A stretch of 17,500 nt of DNA from Stramonita haemastoma (Eukaryota > Mollusca > Gastropoda > Neogastropoda > Muricidae), in the NCBI GenBank assembly GCA_030674155.1, contig CM060322.1, forward strand, positions 66,512,736-66,530,235, read 5' to 3'. The notes under the pieces are model-generated. The model was not told where the DNA came from. It ran no database searches and worked only from the letters and a program-made list of their open reading frames with translations. The position numbers and the translations under genes are program-made. Positions 17,411 through 17,500 of this stretch are shown here, one piece after another. Positions within the stretch are counted from its first letter, which is position 1. Each line of letters opens with the position of its first letter.

Positions 17411-17500
17411 GCTGAATAAGCAATGCTCCATTTTGTATATTCCACAGCCAGCTGTTATTGCCGTAGGCATTATAGCTGGCCTGACTCCTTGGTTTGTGCG

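Overview
This window looks like nuclear DNA from an animal, most likely a marine invertebrate such as a mollusc or lancelet; the species cannot be fixed from sequence alone. The evidence is the AT-rich background, long GT, GA and CA microsatellites, several decayed non-LTR retrotransposons of metazoan type, DNA-transposon relics with TA or TTAA target duplications, and the absence of any bacterial-style operon. No intact long protein-coding gene is visible. Nearly all long reading frames are pieces of dead transposon proteins.

Layout, left to right. 1-715: simple repeats (GT, a G19 run, a GA tract) and unassigned sequence. 716-1136: a 421-bp TA-flanked MITE. 1180-1290: a CA microsatellite. 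1291-7250: a 5'-truncated LINE on the + strand (LINE-1 of this window) carrying an endonuclease tail, a reverse transcriptase, a C-terminal zinc-knuckle-like motif and a TTCTG-type tail. It is split by a nearly complete RTE-type retrotransposon at about 2997-5967. 7273-7320: an imperfect CA tract. 7340-10480: a CR1/Jockey-like LINE on the minus strand (LINE-3), itself split by a tRNA-like SINE (8119-8248) and a 1,078-bp piggyBac-like element (9005-10082, TTAA-flanked). 10660-10884: a probable retroposon 3' end. 10884-11776: a degenerate 51-bp-period minisatellite, interrupted by a second copy of the MITE (11133-11557) in the opposite orientation.

The right side differs. About 12480-13350 is visibly richer in CpG and holds a YY1-type GCCGCCATTTTGG site. 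The CAT in that site is the complement of a well-placed minus-strand ATG opening a short frame that ends at a possible splice donor; this is the best candidate for the start of a real host gene. From 13547 to 13920 lies a foldback-type small element present as an inverted pair. From 15506 to 15926 lie two direct copies of a 115-bp repeat, the second flanked by a 10-bp target-site-like duplication. The last 500 bp are more GC-rich and have overlapping open frames on the minus strand that I cannot assign.

The genes here do not work together as a pathway. The window is best read as a transposon nest whose order of insertion can be reconstructed: LINE-1 before RTE, LINE-3 before SINE and piggyBac-like element, minisatellite before MITE copy B.
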